64,000 nt of DNA from assembly GCA_964552195.1 (NCBI GenBank), contig CAZKFM010000003.1, positions 62,001-126,000 on the forward strand. Direction: 5' to 3'. Within the stretch, counting starts at the first letter, position 1; every line of letters begins with the position of its first letter. The DNA comes from CAZKAP01 sp964552195 (lineage in GTDB: Bacteria > Bacteroidota > Bacteroidia > Flavobacteriales > Flavobacteriaceae). This document shows positions 33,534 through 42,174 of this stretch, piece after piece. Below the pieces are notes generated by a model that was not told the origin of the DNA, did no database searches, and saw only the letters and a program-made list of their open reading frames with translations. A program made the position numbers and the translations under genes.

Positions 33534-34754
33534 TCAGGATCGGACCAAACGAGCCATATAGAATCCATCGAAGCCGCATTCGGAAGGCCAAAGGTGCTGC
33601 TCTGCTTCCAGTTCGAATCCCGAACCTGAATCGGATTTCAAAAATGCCTTAACCTGCTCCTGATTCTCTTCGGGCAAAATGGAACAGGTTGCATAGACCA
33701 TTTTACCGCCGGGCTTTAACATAAGGGAATAGTCACTGAGGAGCTTTTGCTGCAACACCTGAACCTCATCCAGAAAGTCCTCTCTGAGTTTCCACTTGGT
33801 ATCCGGATTGCGTCTCAGCACCCCCAAACCGCTGCAGGGAACATCGAGCAATAGCCGGTCCGCCTTTCCGTGCAGTCTCTTGATGGTCTTTGTGGATACT
33901 ATAAGACGGGTTTCTATGTTCTGTGCGCCGGACCGTTTAACTCTGCGACGGAGTTCTGTGAGTTTCGCAGCATATACATCCAGGGCTATGATCTGGCCCT
34001 TATTACCCATCAAGGAGGCCAGATGAAGCGTTTTGCCTCCCGCACCGGCACAGGCATCCACTATTCTTTGACCCGGTTCGGGCTGAAGAAAGGGCGCGAC
34101 CCGTTGTGAACTGCCATCCTGCATTTCGAACCAACCTTTTCGGAAAACGGGCAAGGCGAATACATTCGCCCTTTTTTCCAGGATGAGTGCATCGGGCAGA
34201 TCCTCCTGGATTGCGGCAGGCATAGACTGGTTCTCGAGGTACGTTTTCAATGCCTTTAGGTCCGTCTTAAGCCGGTTGGTACGCAAGACCAGCTCAGGCT
34301 GACGGTTAAGCGCCCGTAACTCCGCGGTCCAGCGTTCCTCGCCCAGGGACCGGGAAAGACGATTGTCCATCCAATCCGGTACCGATTCCCAAACGGGTCG
34401 ATCGAGTCGAAGGGATTCGCGTGATTCGTTGAGTTGGGACTCCGAAGGAAGCATGAAGACGCCACGGAATCCCGCGAGTTCATAGCCCTGTTCCCTTGCC
34501 CAGAGGCCGATCATCGGAAAGAGGGCATCCAGGCTTAGCTCATCCTGACCGATAAGGGCGAGATAACGCCGGGCGTACCGGACCAGATCGAATATGGCCG
34601 ATGCGATGAATCCGCGATCTCGCGAACCCCATTTGGGATTAGACTTCAGTATGTATTCTACGACCCGGTCGGCACTTTTACTTTCCAGGAGTATGTCCTG
34701 AAGCCCCAGGTGAACGGCTTCTAGGAGGTTCTTGTGCAGTCGTTTTTGCGCCAT
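33534..34754 (-). CDS. RsmB/NOP family RNA cytosine-C5 methyltransferase
   Basis: A 406-residue SAM-dependent RNA methyltransferase of the RsmB/NOP2 family. The N-terminal helical domain (1-130) resembles the NusB-like RNA-binding part. The Rossmann domain shows VDACAGAGGKTLHLASLM (SAM binding), the two family cysteines in DVPCSGLGVLRRNPDTKW and MVYATCSILPEENQ. These make m5C in rRNA; position 967 of 16S rRNA is the target of Escherichia coli RsmB, but the precise target here is not provable. It is close to purL on the same strand (84-base gap) but no functional link is known. Confidence 0.9.
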   Translation of the reverse strand: MAQKRLHKNLLEAVHLGLQDILLESKSADRVVEYILKSNPKWGSRDRGFIASAIFDLVRYARRYLALIGQDELSLDALFPMIGLWAREQGYELAGFRGVFMLPSESQLNESRESLRLDRPVWESVPDWMDNRLSRSLGEERWTAELRALNRQPELVLRTNRLKTDLKALKTYLENQSMPAAIQEDLPDALILEKRANVFALPVFRKGWFEMQDGSSQRVAPFLQPEPGQRIVDACAGAGGKTLHLASLMGNKGQIIALDVYAAKLTELRRRVKRSGAQNIETRLIVSTKTIKRLHGKADRLLLDVPCSGLGVLRRNPDTKWKLREDFLDEVQVLQQKLLSDYSLMLKPGGKMVYATCSILPEENQEQVKAFLKSDSGSGFELEAEQHLWPSECGFDGFYMARLVRS

Positions 34755-34834
34755 AAGGGAGCAAAATTAGGGAGATAATATCAGACCATCTCGGGCAGTC
34801 GAGTCTGTATGGCCCATAGAAGCAGTGTCAACGC

Positions 34835-35290
34835 CTAGTTTCTTCTCCTTCCTTGTCCCTCCCGATAGCGCTGAAGAAGGCGGCGTTTAAATTCCTCTTC
34901 GGTTCCTGCGAGGCGAATAATCTTCGTTTCCGGCAGGACTCCCTTGAGGTCGGAGAAGAAGTCCTTTTCCAGCTTACAGCGCTCGGCGCGCAGGCCGAGG
35001 AGCTTCTCGAGCTGATCATCTGCCTCTGACTCGGAGAGATCGTCGCTTTGTCCAGTGCGGAGTATGGCGCGCTCCTGATTACCCAGCCGCAGCATTTGCT
35101 CTTCGAACTCGTTGTACAGGGGCCAGAATTTCTGGGCCTCAGTAGAGGTCAGTTCCAGCCGCTCCGTGATGAAGGCAATCTTAAGGGACTTTAGCCTTTC
35201 CCGGGAAGGTTCGTTAGGCTGGGCCGTTGCGAACGTCATGGCAAACAGCAGTAACAGAGTAAGGCCGGTCAAAGGTCTATTGCGTTTCAT
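34835..35290 (-). CDS. Spy/CpxP-like periplasmic protein linked to an ECF sigma factor
   Basis: A 151-residue exported protein: signal peptide to about residue 23 (AMTFATAQ), then a highly charged all-helical region with LTSTEAQKFWPLYNEFEEQM and a Lys/Arg-rich C-terminus. This LTxxEAxxFWPLY pattern is typical of the small helical proteins encoded after ECF sigma/anti-sigma pairs in Bacteroidota, where they are often named sensor of ECF-type sigma factor; they resemble the Spy/CpxP envelope-stress chaperones. The gene overlaps the preceding anti-sigma-like gene by 14 bases, so the two are translationally linked. A role in envelope-stress sensing is inferred. Confidence 0.75.
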   Translation of the reverse strand: MKRNRPLTGLTLLLLFAMTFATAQPNEPSRERLKSLKIAFITERLELTSTEAQKFWPLYNEFEEQMLRLGNQERAILRTGQSDDLSESEADDQLEKLLGLRAERCKLEKDFFSDLKGVLPETKIIRLAGTEEEFKRRLLQRYREGQGRRRN

Positions 35291-35810
35291 AACTCCAGTT
35301 TAAGGTTTCTTCGTAATCCAGGGTTTCGTTCAGGTAGTCGTATAGTTCGGTATCGGAGACTTCACTTTCGCTCCATACGGATTCCGTATCGTCCCAGGAA
35401 GTGTCTTCCCAGCTGATACTGTATGCTAACCCGGTATTGGCCAGGTCAGCACGGTAGTATACATTCAGGTATTCCTCCACCTCGACGGAGGCCAGATCAC
35501 CAAAACTCACATCGGAAGCAGGCGTATCCGTCTGGAGTCCGATTTTCCATATCAGTATCACGGCTGCGGCAACTGCGGCCGTCGCAGCCATCCAACGATA
35601 TGGACGTAGCCGGTACACAGGCCTGTCATGGTACTGTATCCGTTCTACAATCCGGTCCGTCAGAGAATCGAAATACCCCTCCGGAACTCCAAACCCTTCT
35701 GTCCGCGGGAAGCTGCTGAGCATCTCATCTACCTCCATGCGTGTTTTCAGGCGGTCATAGAAGCCCTCGAAGTATCCTTCCGGTATGTTTTTATCTGATT
35801 GTTTTTTCAC
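35277..35810 (-). CDS. Putative membrane anti-sigma factor
   Basis: A 177-residue protein beginning at GTG (35808-35810), 11 bases after the sigma factor stop and behind a GGAG. The N-terminal cytoplasmic part has two similar pieces, NIPEGYFEGFYDRLKTRME and GVPEGYFDSLTDRIVERI. One membrane helix follows at about residues 85-105 (AATAAVAAAVILIWKIGL), then an acidic, tyrosine-rich periplasmic tail. No standard zinc anti-sigma motif is present, so the anti-sigma role rests on position (directly after the ECF sigma gene) and topology. The repeated PEGYFD motif is common in Bacteroidota proteins of this position. Confidence 0.7.
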   Translation of the reverse strand: MKKQSDKNIPEGYFEGFYDRLKTRMEVDEMLSSFPRTEGFGVPEGYFDSLTDRIVERIQYHDRPVYRLRPYRWMAATAAVAAAVILIWKIGLQTDTPASDVSFGDLASVEVEEYLNVYYRADLANTGLAYSISWEDTSWDDTESVWSESEVSDTELYDYLNETLDYEETLNWSYETQ

Positions 35811-35821
35811 GGCTCCAGAAT

Positions 35822-36358
35822 TTAATGGGTGATAAACCGGTGTATTTTCTTTACTGCCAAATGGTAGGAGGCTTTCAATGCCCCTACTGAAGTGCCCAGA
35901 ATCTCAGATATCTCTTCGTACTTCATGTCGTCGAAATACTTCATATTGAATACCATTTTTTGCTTGGCAGGCAGCGTCGCGAGTGCTTCCTGTAGTCGGA
36001 TCTGAGCCTCATTGCCTTCAAAATACGGGTCGGATTCCAGCCTTTCAAGACGGGTCTTAACGTACCGGCTATCAGTGATTTGCCTCTTTCGTCCTCTCGA
36101 TCTGAGATGGCTTAGCGCTTCGTTGGTTGCGATACGGTACATCCACGAAAATAGGGAACTCTCCTGCTTAAATCCGTCCAGATTGCGAAAGACCTTAATG
36201 AAGGTCTCCTGCAGTACATCGTCTGTTTCGTCATGATCCAAAACGATCCTTCGAATCTGCCAGTACAAGCGTTCCTGATACGTCTGTACCAATTCGCGAA
36301 AGGCAGTTTCCCGGCGTTCCCCGTCCTTCAGGCGTGCTACAAGATCTGCTTCTTCCAA
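35822..36358 (-). CDS. ECF-type RNA polymerase sigma factor
   Basis: A 178-residue ECF sigma factor with region 2 (YWQIRRIVLDHDETDDVLQE, SSLFSWMYRIATNEALSHLR) and region 4 (LPAKQKMVFNMKYFDDMKYE, then ISEILGTSVGALKASYHLA). The start is TTG at 36356-36358: the reading frame has a TAA seven codons upstream and no ATG before region 2. It heads a three-gene unit with a membrane anti-sigma-like protein and a Spy-like exported protein, a frequent envelope-stress arrangement in this phylum. Its own promoter was not recognised. Confidence 0.93.
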   Translation of the reverse strand: MEEADLVARLKDGERRETAFRELVQTYQERLYWQIRRIVLDHDETDDVLQETFIKVFRNLDGFKQESSLFSWMYRIATNEALSHLRSRGRKRQITDSRYVKTRLERLESDPYFEGNEAQIRLQEALATLPAKQKMVFNMKYFDDMKYEEISEILGTSVGALKASYHLAVKKIHRFITH

Positions 36359-36438
36359 GCTAGAGGTCTTTATTGCTTAGATGTCCGCCGGGTCGGATAG
36401 TTTAATCCCGGTCCTACCCATCCGCCGTATCTCGGGTC

Positions 36439-38286
36439 CTAATTCGAGAAACTCTGGAGTTCGACCAGCTTTCTGTACTGGCTGTCTTTTCTCATGAGAC
36501 CGGTATGATTTCCGGTTTCAACCAGGCGGCCTCTATCCATAACGGCTATGGTATCGGCTTTCTGTATAGTGGACAGTCTGTGGGCGATTACCAGAGAAGT
36601 CCGGTTTTCCATCATTTTTTCCAATGCGAGCTGCACGTATTTTTCACTTTCCGTATCCAGGGCCGATGTGGCTTCGTCCAGTATGAGCACAGGGGCGTTC
36701 TTGAGGACCGCACGCGCTATGGATATTCGCTGTTTCTGGCCCCCGCTGAGCTTTCCACCTCCGTCACCGATTACGGTATCGTAACCGTCCGGAAGTTCCC
36801 GAATGAAATCGTGGGCAAATGCAATTCGTGCCGCATCGAGTATTTCTTCCTCAGTAGCCCCGGGCCTTCCGAGGGCTATGTTGTTGCGAACCGTATCGTT
36901 GAACAATATGGAATCCTGGGTTACTACGCTGATCTGTGAACGAAGGGATTCCTTGGGGATATTCCGAATATCCCGGCCATCGTAGGTAATCCTTCCTGCA
37001 TCTACATCGTAGAATCGCATGAGTAGATTGGCCACGGTGCTCTTTCCGCTTCCCGAAGGACCGATCAGGGCCAGCATTTCACCTTTGCGCAATTCGAGGT
37101 TAAGTTCCTGTATAACCGGTTCCTTTCCGTCATAGGAGAAGCTCACATTTTCCAGAACCAGGGATTTTTCGAGTGCACCGACGGGTTCAGCATTAACGGG
37201 CTCCGCTATGTTGTCCTCGGCTTCGAGTATGTCGAAGATTCGTTCGGATGACGCAAGCCCTTTCCGCAGGCCGTAGTTGACGGTAGTAATGGCCTTGACC
37301 GGTGCAATGATGGTGTAGAAGAGGCCTATGTAGCCGATGAACTGCTGAGGGGTCAGGCCGCTTTCTTCGGAAAGAACCAGCCGGCCGCCGAACCAGAGTA
37401 CACATATAACGACGCAAACGCCAAGAAATTCACTGAACGGAGAAGCGAGGCCTTTTCGCTTCAGTACGGAGGTCATGATACCGGCGAATCGAGAGGTGGA
37501 TTCCCTGAATTTCTCCAGGAAGGCCCCTTCGGCCGTAAACCCCTTGACCACTTTGAGAGAGCCCAGGGTTTCCTCAAGGAATGACAGAAACATGCCCTGT
37601 TCCCGTTGGGCCTGTAGAGACTGAGCCTTGAGCCGTTTGCCCACAGCCGAAATCAGAAATCCGGCCACGGGCAGGAACAGGAATACGAACAGAGTAAGCT
37701 CCCAACTCAGACTCAGCATGGTAAATAGTACAATGACGATGGTGATCGGTTCCCTGACCAGGGATTCCAGCGAATTAATTATCGAAATCTCGACTTCCTT
37801 GACGTCGGCTGTCATCCTCGCCATGAGGTCTCCCTTGCGCTGTTCACTGAAATAGCCCAGCGGAAGCTGAAGTACCTTTTCGTACAGGTGGTCCTGCAAG
37901 TCCTTGACCATGCCCGTACGGAGAAAAGTAAGCACGTACATGGCCAGATAGCGAAACAGGTTCTTCATGAAGAAAATACCTATACTCAGAATGCAGATTA
38001 ACACCAGGGCTGATACAGGTCCCTCTTCTTCCGATTTCTGGGTCAGGAAGTAACTGAGGTTATCCAACACATAGGACTTCAGGTCTGCCATGCCTTCAAA
38101 AGCGGGTCGCTCGGTAATGCGTTCTTCCGTGCCGAACAGTATGCCCAGTGTGGGTATGAAAACGAGTATGGACATCACGTTAAACACAGCGTACAAAAGA
38201 TTGAAGACCACGTTTAGCCATGCCATGTTCTTGTAGGGTAGGGCGTAGCTGAATATTTTACGTAACTGACTCTTGTACATAGACAT
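36439..38286 (-). CDS. ABC exporter, fused permease and ATPase (MsbA-like)
   Basis: A 615-residue half-transporter. Six membrane helices in the first 330 residues form the exporter permease. The ATPase domain follows with Walker A GPSGSGKST, Q-loop, signature LSGGQKQRISIARA, Walker B VLILDEATSALD and the switch His in VIAHRLSTIQ. Everything needed for an active homodimer is present. The MsbA-like class exports lipids or drugs; the substrate cannot be fixed from sequence. It starts three bases after the phosphohexomutase stop, in a unit with that gene and a polyprenyl-phosphate-type glycosyltransferase, which hints at envelope glycolipid biogenesis. Confidence 0.93.
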   Translation of the reverse strand: MSMYKSQLRKIFSYALPYKNMAWLNVVFNLLYAVFNVMSILVFIPTLGILFGTEERITERPAFEGMADLKSYVLDNLSYFLTQKSEEEGPVSALVLICILSIGIFFMKNLFRYLAMYVLTFLRTGMVKDLQDHLYEKVLQLPLGYFSEQRKGDLMARMTADVKEVEISIINSLESLVREPITIVIVLFTMLSLSWELTLFVFLFLPVAGFLISAVGKRLKAQSLQAQREQGMFLSFLEETLGSLKVVKGFTAEGAFLEKFRESTSRFAGIMTSVLKRKGLASPFSEFLGVCVVICVLWFGGRLVLSEESGLTPQQFIGYIGLFYTIIAPVKAITTVNYGLRKGLASSERIFDILEAEDNIAEPVNAEPVGALEKSLVLENVSFSYDGKEPVIQELNLELRKGEMLALIGPSGSGKSTVANLLMRFYDVDAGRITYDGRDIRNIPKESLRSQISVVTQDSILFNDTVRNNIALGRPGATEEEILDAARIAFAHDFIRELPDGYDTVIGDGGGKLSGGQKQRISIARAVLKNAPVLILDEATSALDTESEKYVQLALEKMMENRTSLVIAHRLSTIQKADTIAVMDRGRLVETGNHTGLMRKDSQYRKLVELQSFSN

Positions 38287-38289
38287 AGA

Positions 38290-39999
38290 CTAACCCAGCG
38301 AAAGCTCCGATATAATACCGGCGATCTTCTTGTCCAGTCGTTCAAATGTAGCACTAAACTGCGAGGCCTCCTGAAGTGTGGTTCTTGTACTGATGTAGAA
38401 CTTGACTTTAGGTTCGGTACCGCTTGGTCTCGCGGCCACCCGGGTACCGTCTTCGGTTTCGTAGATGAGAACATTGGATTTCGGAAGATCAATGCTCCGG
38501 ATACTCCCATCCTGTACGTTTCTCGCAGTGGATTCGTTGTAGTCCTCTATCCATTTCAAGGGGGAGCCTTGTATGCTGGAGGGGGGATTATTCTTGAACT
38601 CGTTCAGCATGTGCCTGATCTCTTCGGCTCCACTTATTCCCTTCTTAGTAATCGAAATCAGTTTTTCCTTAAAACAGCCGAAATCCACGTAACAGTCGAT
38701 CAGTTTTTCGTAGAAGGAACTGCCTTCGGACTTGGCCTGACAGGCAATCTCGCAGGCCAGCAGGGTAGAGGTGACTGCATCCTTATCCCGAACGAAGTCC
38801 CCTACCATATACCCGAAACTCTCTTCACCCCCTCCGATAAACCGCTGCTCGGGAAAGTCCTTGATCATTTTTCCGATCCATTTGAACCCGGTAAGGGCGG
38901 TCTTGAAGTCCACCCCATATGTACCGGCCATGACTTCGAGCATGGGCGTAGAAACTATGGTCGTAGCCACGAATTCGTTTCCGTTTAGGCCCTTTTCTTT
39001 GTTGTAATCGAGCAGATAGCGAGTCATGAGTACCATGGTCTGGTTACCGTTCAGCAGTTCCAGCCTCCCCTCCAGATTGCGTACGGCTATACCCAAGCGA
39101 TCGCCGTCGGGATCGGTTCCCACCACCATATCAGCTTCGATCTGCTCAGCCTTTTTAAGGGCGATCTCAAGCGCCTCGGGTTCTTCCGGGTTCGGGGACT
39201 TAACTGTGGAGAAGTTTCCATCGGGACGGGCCTGCTCGTCAATGATGGTGACGTTTTTGAATCCCGCCCGGTCCAGTACATCCGGAATAGCCGTTATGGA
39301 AGTTCCGTGAAGGGAGGTAAACACGATGTGGAAGTCATCTTTGCCCTTCGAACCGATGCTCCCATGTGCAACGCTCTGTTCGAAAAAGGCCTGATCGACC
39401 TCCTCATCTATGTATTCGATCAGGTGTTCCTGTACCCCAAAGCGGATGTCACCGAAGTCCAGGGCTTCGATCTCCTGTACGATCTCCTTGTCCTGTGGAG
39501 GAACGATCTGCCCTCCATCACTCCAATACACCTTGTAACCGTTGTATTCCGGTGGATTGTGGGAGGCTGTCAGCACGATACCCGCCTGGCATTTGAGATA
39601 TCGGACGGCGAACGAAAGCTCAGGAGTGGTCCTGAGTTCCGAAAAGAGGAAAACCTTGATGTTGTTGGCCGAAAAAACCTCGGCCACCGTTCGCGCCAGG
39701 GTATCGCTCTGGTTTCTGCAGTCGTAGGCGATCACCACGCGAGGCACTTCGCCTCCACCAAGTTTGTTCAGGTAGTTACTCAGTCCCTGGGTGTTCTTCC
39801 CCAGGGTGTATTTGTTGATGCGGTTTGTTCCCGCACCCATGATGCCGCGCATACCCCCGGTTCCGAATTCCAGATCCTTGTAAAAGCGTTCGTTGAGTTC
39901 TTCCGGGTCGTTGTCGATGAGTTCCTGTATTTCCCTGCGGGTATCTTCGTCGAAGGTTTCGGTTAACCAGTTCCGTGCTTTGGCCTGTACGCTGCTCAT
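38290..39999 (-). CDS. Phospho-sugar mutase (phosphoglucomutase/phosphomannomutase)
   Basis: A 569-residue alpha-D-phosphohexomutase with all four signatures: phosphoserine loop VLTASHNPPEYNGYKVY, metal loop DPDGDRLGIAV, sugar-binding GGEESFGYM and phosphate-binding RPSGTEPKVKFYI. It is the longer PGM2-like form usual in Firmicutes and Bacteroidota, acting on glucose, mannose or ribose phosphates. Its ATG overlaps the upstream glycosyltransferase stop by four bases (ATGA), so they are translationally coupled, and the ABC exporter follows after three bases. This suggests supply of hexose-1-phosphate to a glycan pathway. Confidence 0.94.
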   Translation of the reverse strand: MSSVQAKARNWLTETFDEDTRREIQELIDNDPEELNERFYKDLEFGTGGMRGIMGAGTNRINKYTLGKNTQGLSNYLNKLGGGEVPRVVIAYDCRNQSDTLARTVAEVFSANNIKVFLFSELRTTPELSFAVRYLKCQAGIVLTASHNPPEYNGYKVYWSDGGQIVPPQDKEIVQEIEALDFGDIRFGVQEHLIEYIDEEVDQAFFEQSVAHGSIGSKGKDDFHIVFTSLHGTSITAIPDVLDRAGFKNVTIIDEQARPDGNFSTVKSPNPEEPEALEIALKKAEQIEADMVVGTDPDGDRLGIAVRNLEGRLELLNGNQTMVLMTRYLLDYNKEKGLNGNEFVATTIVSTPMLEVMAGTYGVDFKTALTGFKWIGKMIKDFPEQRFIGGGEESFGYMVGDFVRDKDAVTSTLLACEIACQAKSEGSSFYEKLIDCYVDFGCFKEKLISITKKGISGAEEIRHMLNEFKNNPPSSIQGSPLKWIEDYNESTARNVQDGSIRSIDLPKSNVLIYETEDGTRVAARPSGTEPKVKFYISTRTTLQEASQFSATFERLDKKIAGIISELSLG

Positions 40000-41000
40000 A
40001 TTGAATTTTTTGTATAAACTTCTTCCGCGCTGCGGTATTGCTTTTTCCTACTATCAAAATTTAGTTTTTCTGCCACGTAATACGCCTTGCCCTTCTTATG
40101 GGTCCGAATCAGCAATTCTCCCAGGAAACCGGCGAGGAAGAGCTGCGTGCCCAGGATCATCGTGGTCAGGGCAATGAAGAATTCCGGACGATCGGTAATT
40201 AGCCGGCTCGCTTTGTGGATAAATAGTTTGTCGATGCCCAGATACATGGCCAGCAGGAACCCAATCACAAACATCAGGGCACCCAGAGCCCCGAAAAGGT
40301 GCATGGGCTGCCTTCCGAAACGGGAGACAAAACTGATGGTAATCAGATCCAATAGCCCATTTATGAAGCGTTCTGCACCGAACTTGGTCCTGCCGTATTT
40401 CCTGGGCTGATGGCGGACCACTTTTTCACCTATGCGCGCGAAACCCACGTTTTTGGCCAGAACGGGGATATATCGGTGCATTTCTCCGGAGACCTCGATG
40501 GTCTTGACCACCTGGCGGCGGTACGCCTTGAGTCCGCAATTGAAATCGTGCAGTTGAAGTCCCGAGGTCCTCCTGGCGGCCCAATTGAAAATTTTAGATG
40601 GCAGATTTTTCAGGAGCACGTGGTCGTGTCGCTTCTTCTTCCAGCCGGAGACCAGGTCGTATTCGTCTTCAACCACCATGCGGATCAGTTCGGGCACTTC
40701 ACCGGGATCGTCCTGCAGGTCGGCATCCATAGTTACCACCACTGCTCCCCGAGCCTCTTTAAAACCCGCATGTAAAGCCTGAGACTTGCCGAAGTTGCGG
40801 TGGAAGCGTATTCCCCGGACAAAATCATAACTGGAGGCCAACTCTGCTATCACACTCCAGGAATCGTCTGTGCTTCCATCGTCAATGAAAATAACTTCAT
40901 AGGAGTAGCCTGTGGGCTCCAGGGAATCCGATATTCCATCGAAGAGCTCGAAGAGAGACTCTCGCTCATTAAGCAAAGGGATGACAAATGAAATCTGCAT
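39996..41000 (-). CDS. Dolichol/polyprenyl-phosphate-type glycosyltransferase family 2
   Basis: A 334-residue GT2 enzyme from the ATG at 41000 (a GTG two codons upstream would also fit). The GT-A fold shows ISFVIPLLNERESL, IFIDDGSTDDSW and the metal-binding TMDADLQDDPGEVPELI. Two membrane helices (about 230-255 and 270-295) end the protein, as in membrane-bound dolichol-phosphate mannosyltransferase and undecaprenyl-phosphate sugar transferases. It probably moves a sugar from a nucleotide donor to a polyprenyl phosphate. It is coupled to the phosphohexomutase gene and the ABC exporter gene downstream. Confidence 0.92.
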   Translation of the reverse strand: MQISFVIPLLNERESLFELFDGISDSLEPTGYSYEVIFIDDGSTDDSWSVIAELASSYDFVRGIRFHRNFGKSQALHAGFKEARGAVVVTMDADLQDDPGEVPELIRMVVEDEYDLVSGWKKKRHDHVLLKNLPSKIFNWAARRTSGLQLHDFNCGLKAYRRQVVKTIEVSGEMHRYIPVLAKNVGFARIGEKVVRHQPRKYGRTKFGAERFINGLLDLITISFVSRFGRQPMHLFGALGALMFVIGFLLAMYLGIDKLFIHKASRLITDRPEFFIALTTMILGTQLFLAGFLGELLIRTHKKGKAYYVAEKLNFDSRKKQYRSAEEVYTKNSI

Positions 41001-41076
41001 GCGCACCTCTGGTATGACTCAAAATTAACACAATCCGCCTGAAAACGTCCAACAGCTATCCATCTGGTACTAAAAA

Positions 41077-41100
41077 AAACGGGCACCACCGCGCCCGTTT
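41077..41100. terminator. Terminator of the DUF4199 gene
   Basis: AAACGGGC pairs with GCCCGTTT around an 8-base loop. On the minus strand the hairpin is followed by a run of T, giving a good intrinsic terminator between the DUF4199 gene and the glycosyltransferase gene. Confidence 0.85.
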
Positions 41101-41124
41101 TAAATTCGTGGCTCTTTGACTGAT

Positions 41125-41658
41125 CTAATAGGTCGGCTGAGCCTTCTTGGCGAAAAGTCCGATGATCAGACCATAGAGCAGACCGAAAAACGACCCGACT
41201 ATGGCAATTCCACCAATTAGGAACGCGTAAAACCAGTCGTTACTCATTTGCCTTTGCTGATCCGCAATTTCTTGGGTAATCTGTCCCTTGGAAATGGCTT
41301 CCTCCAGCCTGAAATCCGTTGCGGTACTGATGTAATCCGGATCCAGTACGTTGGTTAAAAGTAATGTATATAAAATGGTGATCAGTCCGGACACCAGGGC
41401 CATACCCACACCGATCCAGATCGACTGACCCATTTTCAAATATCCACCATTGGCCTTGCGGAAGGCGAAGATGCCTACTGCGGTCATGCCCAATCCGATA
41501 ACGATGCTGATTACCGTTACGGCTACGTTCTGAGAGGAGGTGATGTGGGCGTCCTGAAGAAAAAGCATGACCTGAAAGGCCACTCCGATCAGGCCCAGCA
41601 GCCCGCCGTACATGAGGATGTATTTTCCTGTTTTGGCTTGTCCGGCTTGTGTTTCCAT
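41125..41658 (-). CDS. DUF4199 domain membrane protein
   Basis: A 177-residue integral membrane protein with four hydrophobic segments (about residues 12-30, 38-58, 76-100 and 143-168) and the polar stretch FRLEEAISKGQITQEIADQQ between helices 3 and 4. The arrangement fits DUF4199, a Bacteroidota-restricted family of unknown function. It ends with a strong terminator and is transcribed alone. The 190 bases upstream are shared with the divergent ribosomal protein L31 gene, whose promoter is recognisable there; none was found for this gene. Confidence 0.8.
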   Translation of the reverse strand: METQAGQAKTGKYILMYGGLLGLIGVAFQVMLFLQDAHITSSQNVAVTVISIVIGLGMTAVGIFAFRKANGGYLKMGQSIWIGVGMALVSGLITILYTLLLTNVLDPDYISTATDFRLEEAISKGQITQEIADQQRQMSNDWFYAFLIGGIAIVGSFFGLLYGLIIGLFAKKAQPTY

Positions 41659-41792
41659 TGTTATAAATTTTATTGGTTTGCAGTTATATGTGTGGAAGTT
41701 AGGGAATAAGTTACGTCGTATCTAAGAATTGGCTATAAATCCATAAAGGCGGATTTCCCGGGGAAGATTCAATCAATTGAGGGAGAAGAAAA

Positions 41793-41823
41793 TTGTACAT
41801 TCTGGTTTTAATTTTTACTTTTG
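41793..41823 (+). promoter_or_regulatory. Flavobacterial-type promoter of rpmE2
   Basis: TTG (41793-41795), 20 bases, then TACTTTTG (41816-41823), an exact match to the -7 consensus. The start codon lies 25 bases downstream, leaving a short leader. Confidence 0.65.
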
Positions 41824-41848
41824 CAGACCTTTAGAAGAAACTGGAGTC

Positions 41849-42109
41849 ATGAGAAAAGATATACATCCCGAGAATTACCGCCTGGTGGCTTTCAAGGACA
41901 TGTCCAACGATGATATTTTCATTACCAAGTCCACGGCCGAATCCAAAGAAACCATCACCGTGGAAGGGGAGGAATACCCTTTGATCAAGCTGGAAATTTC
42001 CCGAACCTCACATCCCTTTTACACTGGGAAAACCAAGCTCATCGACACGGCAGGGCGTATCGATAAGTTTAAGAACAAGTACAAGAAATTTCAAAAGAAG
42101 GAATCGTAA
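41849..42109 (+). CDS. rpmE2: 50S ribosomal protein L31, type B (zinc-independent)
   Basis: An 86-residue ribosomal protein beginning MRKDIHPENYRLVAFKD at the ATG at 41849; a longer frame from 41777 adds sequence not found in L31. It has no cysteines, so it is the zinc-free paralogue (type B), which replaces the zinc-binding form under zinc shortage where both exist. The characteristic segment SRTSHPFYTGKTKLIDTAGR and the basic C-terminus are present. It has its own promoter and is followed by a hairpin with a T run, so it is at least partly independent of the genes downstream. Confidence 0.95.
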   Translation: MRKDIHPENYRLVAFKDMSNDDIFITKSTAESKETITVEGEEYPLIKLEISRTSHPFYTGKTKLIDTAGRIDKFKNKYKKFQKKES

Positions 42110-42133
42110 ACTGCGATTTTTCCGGAACTTATT

Positions 42134-42168
42134 AGCGCTTTCGAGTAGAACCGGGAGCGCTTTTTTTA
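42134..42168 (+). terminator. Hairpin with T run between rpmE2 and the glmU-like gene
   Basis: AGCGCT and AGCGCT (self-complementary 6-base arms) flank a 16-base loop and lead into TTTTTTTA. The stem is short, so it may attenuate rather than fully stop transcription into the gene that starts six bases later. Confidence 0.55.
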
Positions 42169-42174
42169 TTTTCT

